A program made the translations under genes and the position numbers. Of a stretch of DNA of 37,260 nt, positions 17,675 through 25,793 are shown piece by piece. Source of the DNA: CAYMRB01 sp964392615 (lineage in GTDB: Bacteria > Planctomycetota > UBA8108). The stretch covers positions 1-37,260 of the forward strand of contig CAYMRB010000038.1 of NCBI GenBank assembly GCA_964392615.1, written 5' to 3'. How positions within the stretch are numbered: position 1 is the stretch's first letter; every line of letters begins with the position of its first letter. The notes under the pieces are model-generated. The model was not told the origin of the DNA and ran no database searches. It worked only from the letters and a program-made list of their open reading frames with translations.

Positions 17675-18700
17675 TCACAGGCGCAGCCGCAGCTCGGTCG
17701 GTAGCTCCTCGAGCAAAACCTCGCGCCGGTCCACGGATTCCTCGTGGCGCACCTGGAGGACGAGCGTGCCGATCGCCGGGAGCCCGTCGATCTGTGTCCT
17801 TCCCCTCGCGTCCGTAGGTTGCAGATGAACGGTCGCTCCTCGTGACGGGGTCGTTGCCGTGCAGCGAACTTGAACGCCTTCGACGGCGCGGCCACCGTCG
17901 ACAACGACAACCCGCAGTGATCGCCCGAGGTCGAAGGCCAGGTCGAAGCGGTTTGCGCCGTCCTCTCTCACGGTCAATCGCTGCCACGTCGACGTGTCGT
18001 TCCACAGGACGCGAAGCGGGCTCGGGAGGGCGCAGACCTCGTAGCGGCCCGGCTCCGCCAGCGTCACGACGTATCGGCCGTCCGCGTCGAGCGCGACCTC
18101 CTGCGCGGGCGAATCCTCACCTTCGCGACGCCAGACGACGACGGCTGCACGCGCCGGTCGCTCGTCGAGATCGTGCACGACACCGTGAACGCGGACTCCG
18201 GGCGTCAGGACGACGTCGAGTCCCGTCACGGCTCGGTCCTTCGCAACGTCGATCGTCTCCGTATGTGCGAGGAAGCCGCGGCACGAGAATGTCAGATCGT
18301 GGACACCGGGTACGAATCCGGCCACCCGGAACTCGCCGGCGCCGTCGGTCGTGCACGGTCGGCTCGCGACGATGTCGCCTCGTCGCACCTCGACTTGAAA
18401 GACTCGATTGGCGAGCGCCGCTCCTGTGGGCTCGGCCCGCAGCGTGCCGCTGACGAAGACCGTCGCGGTAGGCGGCGCGTACGGTACCGACGTGGACCGA
18501 CTGACCGACGGCGCCGCCGGCTCGTGTAGCGGTGCCGTCGGCTGCGAGGTCTCGTTGGCCCCGTCACCCGCAGGCATCGTGTCATCGCCGTCCCCGATCG
18601 TCACGAGAATGACGATGACGGCAGCTGCGACGGTCGAAGCTGCGACCGCGCACGCGACAAGCCAACGCGTGCGCGGCGCTGTGCGTTCTTCTCTCGTCAC
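17675..18700 (-). CDS. Membrane-anchored carboxypeptidase-regulatory-like protein
   Basis: The 341-residue product has a short basic N-terminus, one transmembrane segment (about 13-34, WLVACAVAASTVAAAVIVIL) and a Ser/Thr/Pro-rich linker to about residue 75. Three beta-sandwich repeats of the CarboxypepD_reg type follow: TDGAGEFRVAGFVPGVHDL, LDADGRYVVTLAEPGRYEV and TDARGRTQIDGLPAIGTLVL. These domains carry no catalysis and usually act as extracellular binding or spacer modules. Its ATG overlaps the stop of the giant FN3 protein by 4 bases (ATGA at 18697-18700), so the two are translated together and may work together at the surface. It converges on purF with a 34-base gap. Confidence 0.75.
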   Translation of the reverse strand: MTREERTAPRTRWLVACAVAASTVAAAVIVILVTIGDGDDTMPAGDGANETSQPTAPLHEPAAPSVSRSTSVPYAPPTATVFVSGTLRAEPTGAALANRVFQVEVRRGDIVASRPCTTDGAGEFRVAGFVPGVHDLTFSCRGFLAHTETIDVAKDRAVTGLDVVLTPGVRVHGVVHDLDERPARAAVVVWRREGEDSPAQEVALDADGRYVVTLAEPGRYEVCALPSPLRVLWNDTSTWQRLTVREDGANRFDLAFDLGRSLRVVVVDGGRAVEGVQVRCTATTPSRGATVHLQPTDARGRTQIDGLPAIGTLVLQVRHEESVDRREVLLEELPTELRLRL

Positions 18701-21700
18701 GGTACGGCGATCGAGTCTTCCGTTTCAACGTTGGCGGCATCGTCGTACCCGAATCCCGCCTTCGACACATCGGTGACGCGGAATGTGAAGACGTCGCCGC
18801 TGCCGGCTCGTTTCTTCGGCGACTTGAGAACCAGAGTGCCTTCACCTGACGTCGTTCCGGTCGCTCCGGACTGGAGAACCTCCTGCGTACCGCCTGCGGG
18901 CGTGTACAGCCAGTCGCCGACGATCGAGGCCTCGGTCACGAGGGCGTCGGTTTGATCGCGAATCGTCACGGTCGCCTGCGCCTCCCAATTGGGTCCCTTC
19001 CGCGTCGTGTTCATGTCGATCGCGGCGACGTGCAACGCGTCGCCCGATGCCGTCGGAGTCGCTGCCGCCTCGTTCGAGTTGCCGCTCTCCAGGTCTCCCG
19101 AGTCGACCGCCGTGACCACCCAGTAGTACGTGGTCCCGTTCGTCAGACCCGTGTCGGTGTACGCGTTCGTCGTCACGAGAGCAGCCGTGTTCACGAGCGA
19201 GTACGGTCCTCCCGAAGTCTGCGAGCGGTACACGTCGTAGCCCGCGATGTCCGGTTCGCCGTTGGCGCTCCAAACGAGGCTGGCCTGGCCGTCGCCGGGC
19301 GTCGCGACCAGATTCGTCGGTGCGAGCGGCGGGCCGTTCTGCGGTGTGGCCGAGGCTTCGTTCGAGTCGCCGCTCGGGTTGCCCGACGTGTCGACGGCCG
19401 TGACGACGTAGTAGTAGGTCGTGCCGTTTGTCGCGGTCGAGTCGGAGTACGACGGCGATGGGCTCGGCGATACGAGCGACGCGTTGACCTTCGTCGCGTG
19501 CGAGCCCGGCGACGTGCCGCGGTAGACGTCATAGCCGGCGAGGTCGGGCTCCGTGTTGGCCGTCCACGCCAGATCGACCGCGGAGTCGCCGGCGTTCGCT
19601 ACCAAACCCGCCGGTGCCGCGGGCGGCGTGCTGTCTGCCGGCGTGGCGGTCGCTTCGTTCGAATCGTCGCTTTCGCCGCCCATCGTGTCGACGGCTCGCA
19701 CGATCCAGTAGTAGGTCGTGCCGTTGGCGACGGTGGAGTCGACGAAGTCGCTCGTCATCACGAGACCGCCGTTGACCAGCGAGTAGCCGCTTCCCGACGT
19801 CGTCGATCGGTACACGTTGTATCCCGCGAGATCGGGGTCGCTGTTGTCGTCCCAGTCGAGCGAGACGACGGAATCGCCCGCGATCGCCGCGAGGCCGGTC
19901 GGTGCCGCCGGGGGCGGGTCGCCCTGGCCGGAGACATCGAGCGCGATCTCGTCGATATACAGCTTCTCCTTGGCCTCGCGCTTGACCCGCGAGCCATCGA
20001 GGAAGCGAATCCAAGTCTCGTTCGCGCCGCTGACGTGTGTGCTCGGGTCCAGGGAGGCCGTGTACGTGGTGCCGTCCGCCGTTGCCGTGATCGAGATGCT
20101 CAGGTCGTCCCAGTCGGCCGTCGCGAAGTTGCGAGCGAAGACCTGCGGCGCGTCGACGAGATTGCCGTCGGCGTCGTCAAACCAGGCGCCGAGCGTCAGG
20201 TCGAGTGCGGTGATGTCCGCAGAGGCGAGACCGACGTCCATCGCGTAGTAGCCGTCGAGGCCCCTTCGGCCACCGGACACGCCGCCTTCCTCCCAGGCCT
20301 GCGTCGCCCCGTCGTCCGTGTGGGTATCGGTGTACGCACCGGAGAGAATCGTGCCGACCGTGACGACCGGCTCGCCGATCGCCACGACGCGTGACAAGGG
20401 CGCGGCCGAGGCCTCCGTCGACGCGGCGCTCTCGTTGCCCGACAGATCGACGGCGGTGACGACCCAGTAGTACGTCACGCCCGCGGACAGGCCGCTGTCG
20501 ACCCAATGGCTCGTGGTGACGAGCGATCCGTTGACCTGCGCGTAGTCCGAGCCGGATATCAGCGAGCGGTAGACGTTGTAACCCGCGAGGTCGCCCTCGG
20601 CGTTGTCGTTCCAGTCGAGCGCGACCTGGCCCATGCCGCCTGTCGCCTGCAGGTTCTGCGGCGCGGCGGGAGCCGTCGCGTCCTGCGGTGTCGCCGAAGC
20701 CTCGTTCGAGTCGTCGCTCTCGTTGCCGATCGTGTCGACAGCCGTGACGACGTAGTAGTAGGTCGTGCCGTTGACTGCGGTCGTGTCCGAGAAGGTCGCC
20801 GCGACGAGAAGCGCGGCATTCAGCTTGTCAGGATGCGATCCCGACGACGTACCGCGGTACACGTCGTAGCCGGCGAGGTCCGACTCGCCGTTCGCGATCC
20901 AGCTCAGATCGACCGTCCCATCGCCCGCGACGGCTTGGAGGCCTTGTGGAGCCGCCGGCGGCGTCATGTCCTGAGGCGTCGCGGACGCTTCGGCCGAGAA
21001 CGCGCTCTCGTTGCCGATCGCGTCGACGGCCGTGACGACGTAGTAATAGGTCGTGCCGTTCGTCAGGCCGGCGTCGACGTAATCGCTTGGCCCGAGATCC
21101 GCGGCGAGGAGCGCGTAGCCGCTACCCTGCGTCGTCGACCGGTAGACGCTGTACGAGGCGAGATCGCCCTCGCCGTTGTCGGCCCAATCGAGGCTGACCT
21201 GCCCATCGTCAGCTGTCGCGACGAGGCCCGTCGGCGCCGCAGGCGGCGTCAGGTCGGTGGGCGTCGCGCTCGCTTCAGCGGAGTTCGCCGACTCGTTGGC
21301 GCTCGTATCGGACGCGGTGACGACCCAGTAGTAAGTCGTGCCGTTCGTCAGGCCGGTGTCGACGTAGTCGCTCGACCCGAGCCCCGCAGTGACGAGCGTG
21401 TAGCCGCTGCCCTGCGTCGTCGAACGGTAGACGCTGTACGAGGCGAGGTCGCTCTCGGAGTTGTCGTCCCAGTCGAGGCTCGCCTGTCCGTCGCTGGCGG
21501 TCGCGGCGAGGTTCTGCGGCGCTGCTGGCGGCGTGATGTCCGACGGCGTCGCAGACGCCTCGCCGGAATACGTCGACTCGTTGTCGCTCGTGTCGGTCGC
21601 AGTGACGACCCAATAGTAGGTCGTCCCGTTCGTGAGCCCCGTGTCGGTGTACGTGCTCGCAGCGACTCCCGACGCGACCGGAGAGTACGGGCCCCCCGCT

Positions 21701-24700
21701 GACGTCGAGCGGTACACGGAGTAGGTGGCGAGGTCCGGCTCGCCGTTGTCGCTCCAGTCGAGGACCGTCGAGCGATCGCCGGAATTCGCGGCGAGACCCG
21801 TCGGCGGCGCCGGTGGGGTCATGTCCAGCGGCGTGGCGGATGCCTGGTTCGACAGCGCGGATTCGTTGTCCGTCGTGTCGAGGGCGGTGACGACCCAGTA
21901 GTAGGTCGTGTCGTTTGCCAGGCCGGTGTCGTCGTAGCTGCTCGAGACGAGACCCGTCGCAACCGTCGTATACGGCCCGCCGTCAGTCGTCGAACGGTGC
22001 ACGGAATAGGTCGCGAAGTCGACCTCGGCGTTGTCGTCCCAGTCGAGACTCGCCAACTCGTCGCCGGCCGAGGCGACGAGGTTCAGAGGCGCCGCAGGCG
22101 CCGTCGTGTCGGCAAGCGTGGTGAAGGTGTAGTTCGCGCTCGACGCGGGGTTGCCCGCCGCATCGGTCGACGTCACCCTGTAGTTGTAAGTCTTCGACGG
22201 CTGGAGCCCGATCAGCTCGACCGAGTGGGACAGCACGAGTGTCGCGTCGGTGACCTGCGAGCCGTAGCTCGTGTCGAGGCCGTAGTCGACTGTGGAGTCC
22301 GCGGCCTCGTCGGTCGTCCAGGTGATCGTCGCGGTGCGATCCTGGACGCCCGCAGCCACATCGGAGATATCCGGTGGCGTCACATCGCCCGCGCCGGTCG
22401 TGAAGCTCCACAAGGGGCTGGCGCTCGACTTGCCCGTCGTGTCCGTGGCGACGGCGTACCACTCGAACTCCGTGTTCTCGTCCAGATCCGGCCACGACAC
22501 CGCGGCGATCGATCCGCTCGGAACGGCGGTTGCCGTGCCGATGATCGAGAACTCGTTCATCGGGAGATCGAGGATGAACTCGCTACTGGAACCAGTCTTG
22601 AACTGATTCAGCCACGGCGAGTACGTCTGCACGTAGACCGCGTTGTCCCCCGGCACGAAACGGAGGGTCCGCAGCCAGCCGTTGCCGCCGAAGTTGTCAC
22701 GGTCTTGATAGTCCGCGAGAAGTTGGTGCACCTCGTGGCCGTTTGCGATGTCGACGCGGTAATGCTCGTCGTGGATGTGCCCGCAGAGGACGAACCAGAC
22801 ATTCGGGTTCGGGACGACGATCTCGTCCCAGATAAAGCTCGTGTCGCCGCACGTGCCGACAAAGCGATTGCCCGACGCGTCAAGGTAGCCGTGCGTCGTG
22901 ATGATCGCCTTGCGGTCGGGGTAGGATTTCAGGATCCCGTCCGCCCACGTGCGGACTTCCGGGCGTGGGCAGAACTCGAGGTGGAGGACCAGGAAGTCCT
23001 GACCCTCGGCGGAGAACAGTTGGTAGTTGTTGTCGTTCGTGTCGCCGTAGTGGCCGCCGTACCACAGCTGCGAGTCGAAGCGCGTGTAGGGGAAGTACTG
23101 GTTGAAGTACGTCGTCGGCGTGTCGTGGTTTCCAGGCGCGATACCGTACGGCACGACGCCGTCGAGCAGGCTCATGCTGGCGTTGGCGTTGTCCCATTGG
23201 GCCGTGTCGTCCCAGGTCTGCACGACGTCGCCTTCGTGCGTGACGAACACGATATTCTGAGACGCCTGGCTGTCGACGATCCACTGCGTCTGGGCATCGA
23301 AGACTTGCGGGAAGCTCTCCGAATAGAACTGCGTGTCGGGTAGGGCGACGACGGTGAATTCCGCGGTCGAGGACATCCCGCGACCGTAGAATGTCACGTC
23401 CATCGCGTCGAGGTTCGGATCGTTGACGCTGACCTCGAGCGTCGGCGATGTGTCGACGCTGACCGCGCCGTCGCCCGGGCCGACCAGAGAGGGCTCGTCC
23501 GGGATGTTCGAGTCGACCGTCAACGTGAACGAGGCGGCCGCGAAACTCTGCTCGCCGGCGCTGTTGGTCACCAGGCAGTTCCAGATGTGGCTCTGCTGGT
23601 CGCCGAGAGTCACGTCAAAGGTGGCGGTATCGCTCGTACCGCTGAGCGGCTCTGGATCCCCGACCGGCTGAAAGTCCGGCTGGAAGACGACCGTCAGGAC
23701 CGGAGGATTCGCCGACTCGCTCGAATCGAAGTCGACGCCGTCGGTGCCCGTGTCGGTCAACAAGATGCCTCGATTCAGCGCGCCGTCACTCCACCGCTGT
23801 ACGAAATCTGTGATATCGATCGTCCGTAGACCCGTGGCGGTGCAGTCGGCCGACAGGACGACGCTCGTGTCGCGCGAGTACAGGCCTTCTGCGCCGGGGC
23901 CCGACCACGGGTAGTTCCAGGTCACATCGTTCTCGTTCCAGCCCTCGAGGAGTCGCCAAACTTGCATGATCGCGCCGAAGTTCGTGCAGTTGACCTCGAG
24001 GGTTGCGGAGACGATCGTCGAACCGAGAGGCACCTGTCCCTCGAGGTTCCCGAAGACGTAAGGGAATTGGATGACTCCGTGAGAGTGTGGATTCTCTCCG
24101 TCCACGTTGAGCGCAAGCGCTGCGCCGAAGTTGCTGTCGGGATCGGCTGCCGAGAGGTGGGCATCTTCGGTCTCGGCCGGACCGCTGAAGACGGCCGTTC
24201 CTGGCTCGTTGCCGACGTAGAGCGTTGCGCTTTGGAGGCCGACCGCGTCGGTAGCGGAACAAGTGAGCGTGACGTCCGTCGTGTTGACTGTGACACCATT
24301 CGCCGGGGACTCGAGCGTAACCGACGGTTTCGGCACGTCGGCTTCGAGCGTCAGATCGAAGCTGATGTCGCTCGATGACGCGTTCGCCTGATGCAATTCG
24401 ACCGCCAGCACGTTGGTGCCGTCGACGAGGTCGTTCACGTCGAGTGCGAAGCTCTGGAATGTACTCTCCGCATCGCCACCGACGACGCCCGACGCGAAGG
24501 TGCTGTACGAAATGGTCCCGGCCGGCATGTTCGACCGGGTGACCTCGGTGCCGTTCAGGTACACGACACAGCCGTCGTCTCGGAGCACCTGCAGCGTGAG
24601 GCTCGCGTAGACTCCCGCGTCGAATACCGTGAACTCGTGCCTGAAGTAGTACGTGGGGTACTTGTTGTTCGGATCCGGTCCGTACGAGAGAACGGTGGCC

Positions 24701-24915
24701 TCGTCGCCGTCTCCGTAGCCGAGCTGCGCTGGGTTTTCTGCCCACGCCGCATCGTCGTATGCGATGTCGCGCCAGGTGTCGCCCAGGTCCGTGCCGGTAT
24801 CGTCGTATCGCCAGATCGACCCTGATGGCACCAGAATGTCCGTTGCCCGTACCGCCGTCCCAAAGGTCAGGCTGACGCTAAGCGCCAACAGACCGATCGC
24901 CTTTGATCGTGTCAT
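18697..24915 (-). CDS. Giant secreted metallophosphoesterase with FN3 repeat array
   Basis: The 2072-residue product starts at ATG 24915, preceded by GGGGAGAGG, with a signal peptide (residues 1-25). Modules in order: a jelly-roll-like N-terminal module (27-195) shared with the CotH/LTD protein; an Ig-like segment; a DNRLRE/CBM96-like domain (about 248-412, VWRLLEGWNENDVTWNYP, GILLTDTGTDGVDFDS); a calcineurin-like phosphoesterase (about 520-770) with PDTQFY, THEGDVV, GNHD, THGY and GHIHDEH metal ligands; a purple-acid-phosphatase-type FN3 (about 845-930); six FN3 repeats; a domain of about 160 residues (1507-1667); three more FN3 repeats; and a C-terminal Ig-like domain from 1960. It likely hydrolyses an extracellular phosphoester; the substrate is unknown. 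No LPXTG, PEP-CTERM or type 9 tail is visible. It is coupled to the downstream anchored protein. Confidence 0.88.
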   Translation of the reverse strand: MTRSKAIGLLALSVSLTFGTAVRATDILVPSGSIWRYDDTGTDLGDTWRDIAYDDAAWAENPAQLGYGDGDEATVLSYGPDPNNKYPTYYFRHEFTVFDAGVYASLTLQVLRDDGCVVYLNGTEVTRSNMPAGTISYSTFASGVVGGDAESTFQSFALDVNDLVDGTNVLAVELHQANASSSDISFDLTLEADVPKPSVTLESPANGVTVNTTDVTLTCSATDAVGLQSATLYVGNEPGTAVFSGPAETEDAHLSAADPDSNFGAALALNVDGENPHSHGVIQFPYVFGNLEGQVPLGSTIVSATLEVNCTNFGAIMQVWRLLEGWNENDVTWNYPWSGPGAEGLYSRDTSVVLSADCTATGLRTIDITDFVQRWSDGALNRGILLTDTGTDGVDFDSSESANPPVLTVVFQPDFQPVGDPEPLSGTSDTATFDVTLGDQQSHIWNCLVTNSAGEQSFAAASFTLTVDSNIPDEPSLVGPGDGAVSVDTSPTLEVSVNDPNLDAMDVTFYGRGMSSTAEFTVVALPDTQFYSESFPQVFDAQTQWIVDSQASQNIVFVTHEGDVVQTWDDTAQWDNANASMSLLDGVVPYGIAPGNHDTPTTYFNQYFPYTRFDSQLWYGGHYGDTNDNNYQLFSAEGQDFLVLHLEFCPRPEVRTWADGILKSYPDRKAIITTHGYLDASGNRFVGTCGDTSFIWDEIVVPNPNVWFVLCGHIHDEHYRVDIANGHEVHQLLADYQDRDNFGGNGWLRTLRFVPGDNAVYVQTYSPWLNQFKTGSSSEFILDLPMNEFSIIGTATAVPSGSIAAVSWPDLDENTEFEWYAVATDTTGKSSASPLWSFTTGAGDVTPPDISDVAAGVQDRTATITWTTDEAADSTVDYGLDTSYGSQVTDATLVLSHSVELIGLQPSKTYNYRVTSTDAAGNPASSANYTFTTLADTTAPAAPLNLVASAGDELASLDWDDNAEVDFATYSVHRSTTDGGPYTTVATGLVSSSYDDTGLANDTTYYWVVTALDTTDNESALSNQASATPLDMTPPAPPTGLAANSGDRSTVLDWSDNGEPDLATYSVYRSTSAGGPYSPVASGVAASTYTDTGLTNGTTYYWVVTATDTSDNESTYSGEASATPSDITPPAAPQNLAATASDGQASLDWDDNSESDLASYSVYRSTTQGSGYTLVTAGLGSSDYVDTGLTNGTTYYWVVTASDTSANESANSAEASATPTDLTPPAAPTGLVATADDGQVSLDWADNGEGDLASYSVYRSTTQGSGYALLAADLGPSDYVDAGLTNGTTYYYVVTAVDAIGNESAFSAEASATPQDMTPPAAPQGLQAVAGDGTVDLSWIANGESDLAGYDVYRGTSSGSHPDKLNAALLVAATFSDTTAVNGTTYYYVVTAVDTIGNESDDSNEASATPQDATAPAAPQNLQATGGMGQVALDWNDNAEGDLAGYNVYRSLISGSDYAQVNGSLVTTSHWVDSGLSAGVTYYWVVTAVDLSGNESAASTEASAAPLSRVVAIGEPVVTVGTILSGAYTDTHTDDGATQAWEEGGVSGGRRGLDGYYAMDVGLASADITALDLTLGAWFDDADGNLVDAPQVFARNFATADWDDLSISITATADGTTYTASLDPSTHVSGANETWIRFLDGSRVKREAKEKLYIDEIALDVSGQGDPPPAAPTGLAAIAGDSVVSLDWDDNSDPDLAGYNVYRSTTSGSGYSLVNGGLVMTSDFVDSTVANGTTYYWIVRAVDTMGGESDDSNEATATPADSTPPAAPAGLVANAGDSAVDLAWTANTEPDLAGYDVYRGTSPGSHATKVNASLVSPSPSPSYSDSTATNGTTYYYVVTAVDTSGNPSGDSNEASATPQNGPPLAPTNLVATPGDGQASLVWSANGEPDIAGYDVYRSQTSGGPYSLVNTAALVTTNAYTDTGLTNGTTYYWVVTAVDSGDLESGNSNEAAATPTASGDALHVAAIDMNTTRKGPNWEAQATVTIRDQTDALVTEASIVGDWLYTPAGGTQEVLQSGATGTTSGEGTLVLKSPKKRAGSGDVFTFRVTDVSKAGFGYDDAANVETEDSIAVP
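19040..22118 (-). repeat. Array of nine FN3 repeats of about 95 residues
   Basis: Within the giant protein, six consecutive repeats begin TPPAAP(T/Q)(G/N)L and contain LDWxDN(G/S)E, YSVYRST, TYYWVVTA and NES...EASATP (about 22118-20400). A unique domain interrupts the array (about 20395-19915), then three more repeats follow. The conserved TTYYWVVTA codons make DNA-level direct repeats about 285-300 bases apart, which can cause recombination or misassembly. Confidence 0.85.
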
Positions 24916-25123
24916 TCCTACCTCTCCCCAGTTGGCAGCCCCTGTCCCGCGTTGAATGGGCCGATGCCCGTTCGTAGTGGATTCCAGCCTTCCAGCCTTC
25001 CAAAACTCGGCAACATCGCGGCGTTCAGCCTCGCGCGCTGCTCCCGGACATGACCTCAGGCTCCGTGAAGCGGCGGAGAAAAGCAAGCTTGCGTATCGCG
25101 TGTCCGTCAGGCTGGACAGCGGG
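24916..25123 (-). promoter_or_regulatory. Leader region of the giant FN3 gene
   Basis: These 208 bases separate the CDP-alcohol phosphatidyltransferase stop from the FN3 gene start on the same strand. The size suggests an independent promoter. Only the ribosome binding site GGGGAGAGG next to 24915 is clear. Confidence 0.4.
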
Positions 25124-25753
25124 CTATCGCGAACCGCCGCTCGATCGGCGATTCCCGGCGGCGAGCGCGCGACGCGTGCGGTTCATGATCGTCAGCGCCA
25201 GCAACGCGATCACGACCCACAGCACCGCATCGAGCAGCCAGCCGGGAACCGCCAGGAATGCGGCGGCCAGCGCCAGGGCACCGAACAGGAACGCGCGGTC
25301 GCTCTTGCCCATCGGGCCGTCGTAGCGCCGGTCGCTGCCCACCTGCAGCGCGACGACGCCGGTCATCTCGCTGATGATCGCGAGGAGGACGACGCCCACG
25401 ACGAGGCCCGCGTCGAATCCCGCCACGAACGCGAACGGCAGGTAGAGCGCCGCGTCCGATACGACGTCACCGACCTCGTTGAGGAACGCGCCCAGCGGGC
25501 TCTGAAGGTCGTGCTCGCGTGCGAGCATGCCGTCGATCGCATTCAGCGCCATGCGAACGAAGAGGACGATCGGCACGGCGACGAGCACCGCGACCGAACC
25601 GGGCCAGCACGCGATGGCTGCGCCTGTCGCCGCCGACAGGATCGCAGCGGAGATCGTGATCTGGTTCGGGGTCACTCGTGCGCGTGCGAGTCCGCCGACG
25701 AGCGGTCGCAGCAGACGTTGAAACGCGGGCTTCAGGTCGTAGATGCTGGGCAT
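25124..25753 (-). CDS. YnbA-like CDP-alcohol phosphatidyltransferase family membrane protein
   Basis: The 209-residue product resembles E. coli YnbA over its length: YDLKPAFQRLLRPLV at the start, IVLFVRMALNAIDGMLARE, GAFLNEVGDVVSDAALYLPF and GPMGKSDRAFLFG. It has five or six membrane segments. The family motif D-x2-DG-x2-AR-x8-G-x3-D-x3-D reads N71-D74-G75-AR79-G88-N92-D96, so the first and third Asp are Asn. E. coli YnbA, as I recall it, carries the same Asn, which suggests a distinct subfamily. CDP-alcohol enzymes transfer a phosphatidyl group from CDP-diacylglycerol to an alcohol; the acceptor here is unknown. ATG 25753 aligns with YnbA; an in-frame TTG at 25789 is the alternative. It lies 40 bases after the propeller gene, probably in one operon. 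Confidence 0.85.
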   Translation of the reverse strand: MPSIYDLKPAFQRLLRPLVGGLARARVTPNQITISAAILSAATGAAIACWPGSVAVLVAVPIVLFVRMALNAIDGMLAREHDLQSPLGAFLNEVGDVVSDAALYLPFAFVAGFDAGLVVGVVLLAIISEMTGVVALQVGSDRRYDGPMGKSDRAFLFGALALAAAFLAVPGWLLDAVLWVVIALLALTIMNRTRRALAAGNRRSSGGSR

Positions 25754-25793
25754 GCGCGCGAGTGTCGGTCGTCGCTGCCCGCGGGTCAATCCG

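Noticed and set aside
15784..17910. 708-codon minus-strand frame
   Set aside because: It is the antisense shadow of the amidase end and purF, which carry clear family motifs on the plus strand.
19040..22118. Regular direct repeats that could suggest a CRISPR array or satellite
   Set aside because: The period is about 285-300 bases and the repeats encode FN3 domains in frame, so they are protein repeats.
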